Part shown: positions 7,260 through 9,464 of the stretch, one piece after another
Position numbering within the stretch: position 1 is the stretch's first letter
Layout: each line of letters begins with the position of its first letter
NCBI GenBank assembly: GCA_003233295.1
Contig: QILJ01000375.1
Coordinates: 1-9,464 of the forward strand
Source: Ignavibacteria bacterium
GTDB lineage: Bacteria; Bacteroidota; Ignavibacteria; Ignavibacteriales; Melioribacteraceae
Direction: 5' to 3'
DNA: 9,464 nucleotides
Translations under genes and position numbers: made by a program
Notes under the pieces: generated by a model
What the model saw: the letters and a program-made list of their open reading frames with translations, nothing else
The model's database searches: none
Told to the model about the DNA's origin: nothing

Positions 7260-8420
7260 TTATTTATCTCTATATATATTAAATTTTCCATCTCTAACAA
7301 TTTTTAAACGTAAATCACGTTTAAGAGTACCTTGTTCATCAAATTCAATACTACCTACAACCCCCTCTATTGGCTTCATTTCTGCAATAGCTTTTCGGAT
7401 GTTTTCACCGGTGAGTTCTTGGTTTTTTAATATATTAATCGCTTTTATTATAACCTGAACTGAATCATAAAATTGCGCTGCCCAGATATTGGGGTCTTCA
7501 TTATATTTCCGTTTATATTGACGAATAAAAGACTTCATAATAGGTGAGTCTGATGTTGTATCAAATCCTGGCTGAGAATAAACGACTCCTTCTGCTGCAT
7601 GACCAGCAAGTTTAAGAAATTCCGGACTTTCTATCGCAGAATAAGATAGAAAGGGAACAGTTATCCCAATCTCTCGAGCCTGCTTTATAAGTAAAGCTGC
7701 CTCTTTATAGTATGCAGCAAGGAAGATTAAATCAGGATTTTTTTTCTTTGCTTTAAACAAAACAGTGCGAAAATTCGACTCATTTTGTTTATGGCCTTCC
7801 GCTATTACTATATTACCACCTAGTTCTTTAAAACGTTTAGCGAAAACCTGGTAGAACCCTCGTCCCGAATCATTATCAGTATAGAAAACAGCAACATTTC
7901 TTTTATCCAAGCGTTTGTATGCAACATCGGCAAGGTAGCTCCCTTCCTGGTCAGATAAAAGCATCATGTTAAACAGATATGGAGATAAACCTCTAAGCTT
8001 TGGACTATTTGCAGGCCCATTTATCATAACAACTTTGTTGCGTTCAGCTATAGGGGCAGTTGCGAGGATAACGCCACTGAAAGCACTTATAATTACCGGA
8101 ACATGATCTTGCTGTATAAGTTTCTCTGTTACAGTCACTCCAAGTTTGGCTGTTCCTTGGCTATCTTCCAATATGATGTCTATCGGAATAGAGGGATTTT
8201 TTGCATTGTATTCTTCTACAGCTAGTTGAGCACCTCTATTCATCGCAACTCCATATTGAGCAGCATCTCCGGTCATCGGAAGTACTAAGCCAACTTTGAG
8301 CTCAGATTGTTTTGCGACTTCTTTTTTCTCGCAACCAGTAACGACAAAAACAGTAAGAATAATGATAGACAAAGCCCATAACATGTTAAAAGAATTTCTG
8401 AAGTGTAAATTTTTATTCAT
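7260..8420 (-). CDS. LivJ-type branched-chain amino acid/amide-binding lipoprotein
   Basis: A 386-residue substrate-binding protein of the type I periplasmic-binding fold, the receptor component of a high-affinity (HAAT/Liv) ABC importer. Residues 1-29 are a lipoprotein signal: basic start, hydrophobic ALSIIILTVFVV, lipobox VTGC with C30 as lipidation site. The mature part opens with LKVGLVLPMTGDAAQYG (41-57), NRGAQLAVEEYN (61-72) and DIILEDSQGT (81-90). The second lobe has RNVAVFYTDNDSGRGFYQVF (174-193), and YDSVQVIIKAI (318-328) is also typical. Length is normal for the family. ATG 8420 directly follows the nitroreductase TAA, and AAAGGAG eight bases upstream lies inside that gene's last codons, so the two are translationally coupled. 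The ligand cannot be read from sequence. No permease gene is seen here; the only ATPase nearby is broken, so the protein may be orphaned or serve a transporter elsewhere. Confidence 0.93.
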   Translation of the reverse strand: MNKNLHFRNSFNMLWALSIIILTVFVVTGCEKKEVAKQSELKVGLVLPMTGDAAQYGVAMNRGAQLAVEEYNAKNPSIPIDIILEDSQGTAKLGVTVTEKLIQQDHVPVIISAFSGVILATAPIAERNKVVMINGPANSPKLRGLSPYLFNMMLLSDQEGSYLADVAYKRLDKRNVAVFYTDNDSGRGFYQVFAKRFKELGGNIVIAEGHKQNESNFRTVLFKAKKKNPDLIFLAAYYKEAALLIKQAREIGITVPFLSYSAIESPEFLKLAGHAAEGVVYSQPGFDTTSDSPIMKSFIRQYKRKYNEDPNIWAAQFYDSVQVIIKAINILKNQELTGENIRKAIAEMKPIEGVVGSIEFDEQGTLKRDLRLKIVRDGKFNIYRDK

Positions 8421-9053
8421 TTATTTATCTCCTTTCATACTTAAATCCCATTCCTCAAAAAATGTAATTTTATCTATAGGGAGTCTTGGTCTTGCCGCAG
8501 GCGCTTCCGCAGCCTTGCCCAATGCAAGCATTGAAACTAAAACAACGTTGTCATCTTTAAGATTAATGCTTTTTTTAACAATTTTTTTGTCTCTTATTGC
8601 TATCCAGCACGACCCCAAATTTAATGCTGTTGCTTGGAGCATCATACCATATACAGCTATTGCAGTATCACGGATAGCTTTTGCAGAATCTTGTTCAGGG
8701 TTACCTCGGAGCCCTAGGCTAAGGAACTTTTTTACTTCTTCTTTTGAAAATGCTCCAGCATTAGATAATTCAATAAGTCTCTCTTCTGTCTGTTGCTTAG
8801 CTTTCAAATCTGCTGCACATACTATAATGCAACTGCTATCTTTAAAATAATATTGTCCATAAGAAGCCTCTATAAGCTCTGTTATTTTAGTTCTATCCTG
8901 TACAACGACAAAGCGCCAAGGTTGTGAATTCGTTCCTGAGGGGGACCTTCTTGCCGCCTCGAGAATTGTCATAATATGATTTTCTGGAATTTGAAAATCA
9001 AGCACAAATCTTCTAATTGAGCGACGATTTTCAATTTCTTTTAATAAAGTCAT
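8421..9053 (-). CDS. Nitroreductase-family FMN oxidoreductase
   Basis: A 210-residue protein of the nitroreductase family: cytoplasmic flavoenzymes, usually homodimers, that use NAD(P)H to reduce nitro compounds, quinones, flavins or other electron acceptors. The FMN-binding signature is clear: RRSIRRF (10-16), EAARRSPSGTNSQPWRF (32-48), the mid-protein helix IRDTAIAVYGMMLQATALNLGSCWI (127-151), and ALGKAAEAPAARPRLPIDKI (177-196) near the end. Length is normal for the family. Its ATG overlaps the TGA of the truncated ABC ATPase as ATGA, with GAGGGG five bases before the start, and its own TAA abuts the ATG of the binding protein. This places it firmly inside an operon. The physiological substrate is unknown; some members do iodotyrosine-, cobinamide- or F420-type chemistry, so nitro reduction need not be the job. 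Confidence 0.93.
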   Translation of the reverse strand: MTLLKEIENRRSIRRFVLDFQIPENHIMTILEAARRSPSGTNSQPWRFVVVQDRTKITELIEASYGQYYFKDSSCIIVCAADLKAKQQTEERLIELSNAGAFSKEEVKKFLSLGLRGNPEQDSAKAIRDTAIAVYGMMLQATALNLGSCWIAIRDKKIVKKSINLKDDNVVLVSMLALGKAAEAPAARPRLPIDKITFFEEWDLSMKGDK

Positions 9054-9448
9054 CTTTGCCCCTCTTTAATGCCATTATAATATTCTAAAGGTACTGTTAT
9101 TAATATAGTTTTCCCTTCTTTAATCATCTGACCGATTCTACCACTAATTCGTTCAATTGCCCCTTTATCCAATCCAATCATCGGCTCATCGAGCAAATAT
9201 ACATCTGCCTCTGGCAGCATTTCAATTAAGAGTTTCTGCTTCTCTCCACCGCTTAAATAGTTTGCCTTTTTACTATTCAATGAATCAAAGAGATTATTAT
9301 TTGTATTTGCTATTTTTCTATTCTCTTCAACGCTTAAGGATGTAAATGGTGACTCCCGTGATCTTAACCCAAGTTCATGGGTTTTCACCGCCAAAGGGTG
9401 TAAAACCGGTAATTTATTGATATAGTTTTCAGGAAAAACAAGGAGTTA
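9050..9448 (-). pseudogene. Truncated ABC-transporter ATPase (C-terminal half, LivF/LivG-like)
   Basis: Only the C-terminal half of an ABC ATPase is recognisable. It begins around SPFTSLSVEEN, followed by the signature LSGGEKQ, the Walker B strand and glutamate VYLLDEP, and the D-loop IGLD. The P-loop (Walker A) and Q-loop that should precede them are absent. The frame is open only from a minus-strand TAA at 9446-9448, and the roughly 30 codons before SPFTSL do not resemble an ABC protein. There is no convincing start: the TTG at 9394 and the nearby GTG lack ribosome sites. After Walker B the switch histidine also seems lost (ILITVPLEYY instead of the usual VEHD-like phrase), and the tail is short. 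The SPFTSLSVEEN phrase resembles Liv-type ATPases, which fits the downstream LivJ-like gene. Probably a 5'-deleted remnant whose TGA still overlaps the nitroreductase start. Confidence 0.7.
9366..9383. repeat. Short inverted repeat next to the broken ATPase
   Basis: AACCCA (9366-9371) and TGGGTT (9378-9383) are perfect complements around six bases. The hairpin lies in the non-ABC sequence immediately beyond the recognisable ATPase, so it may belong to the invading element or rearranged DNA. A six-pair stem could also be chance. Confidence 0.3.
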
Positions 9449-9464
9449 CGGGGCGAGCCACAAA

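Noticed and set aside
8296..8850. Plus-strand 184-codon frame
   Set aside because: It lies opposite the start of the binding protein and most of the nitroreductase, both strongly supported; it carries no recognisable motif.

Overview
The window looks like bacterial chromosome from an AT-rich, probably Gram-negative organism. The signs are a lipoprotein-type periplasmic binding protein, a sigma-54 activator, and mobile-element scars at both edges. I cannot fix the phylum. The intergenic palindromic repeat, sigma-54 control and B12-type radical SAM enzymes remind me of Planctomycetota, Nitrospirota or deltaproteobacterial genomes, but that is recollection, not proof. Every substantial gene lies on the minus strand, so the region is transcribed from right to left.

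Right block (about 9448 to 5634). It starts with a broken ABC ATPase that keeps its signature and Walker B motifs but has no Walker A. A four-base ATGA overlap leads into an FMN nitroreductase, and a TAA directly abutting ATG leads into a LivJ-type branched-chain amino acid/amide-binding lipoprotein. After 78 bases comes a B12-binding-domain radical SAM enzyme. The tight spacing suggests one operon, the remnant of an amino-acid or amide ABC uptake locus joined to redox and radical enzymes. No permease is present in the window.

Left block (5544 to 1). After an 89-base gap with a possible promoter come five genes I cannot fully assign. The first encodes a large AT-rich protein with a central coiled coil and a C-terminus that might be a degenerate kinase-type ATPase fold. 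The second, directly abutting it, is a small protein with a receiver-like start that has His where the phospho-acceptor Asp would be. The third is a short helical protein. The fourth is an NtrC-type sigma-54 activator with a divergent receiver, intact Walker A, GAFTGA and Walker B motifs, and an odd C-terminal tail. The fifth overlaps the fourth by ATGA and is interrupted near base 90 by what looks like the end of an insertion sequence.

This left block is the best candidate for an undescribed system: a sensory or phosphorelay-like pair plus a sigma-54 switch driving a putative output protein. It may be a composite, because the two genes nearest the promoter are clearly more AT-rich than the helical and sigma-54 genes. 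A 40-base imperfect palindrome made of CCACAGATT-like units sits between the helical gene and the sigma-54 gene. No gene-free stretch exceeds about 100 bases. I saw no tRNA, rRNA or CRISPR array.
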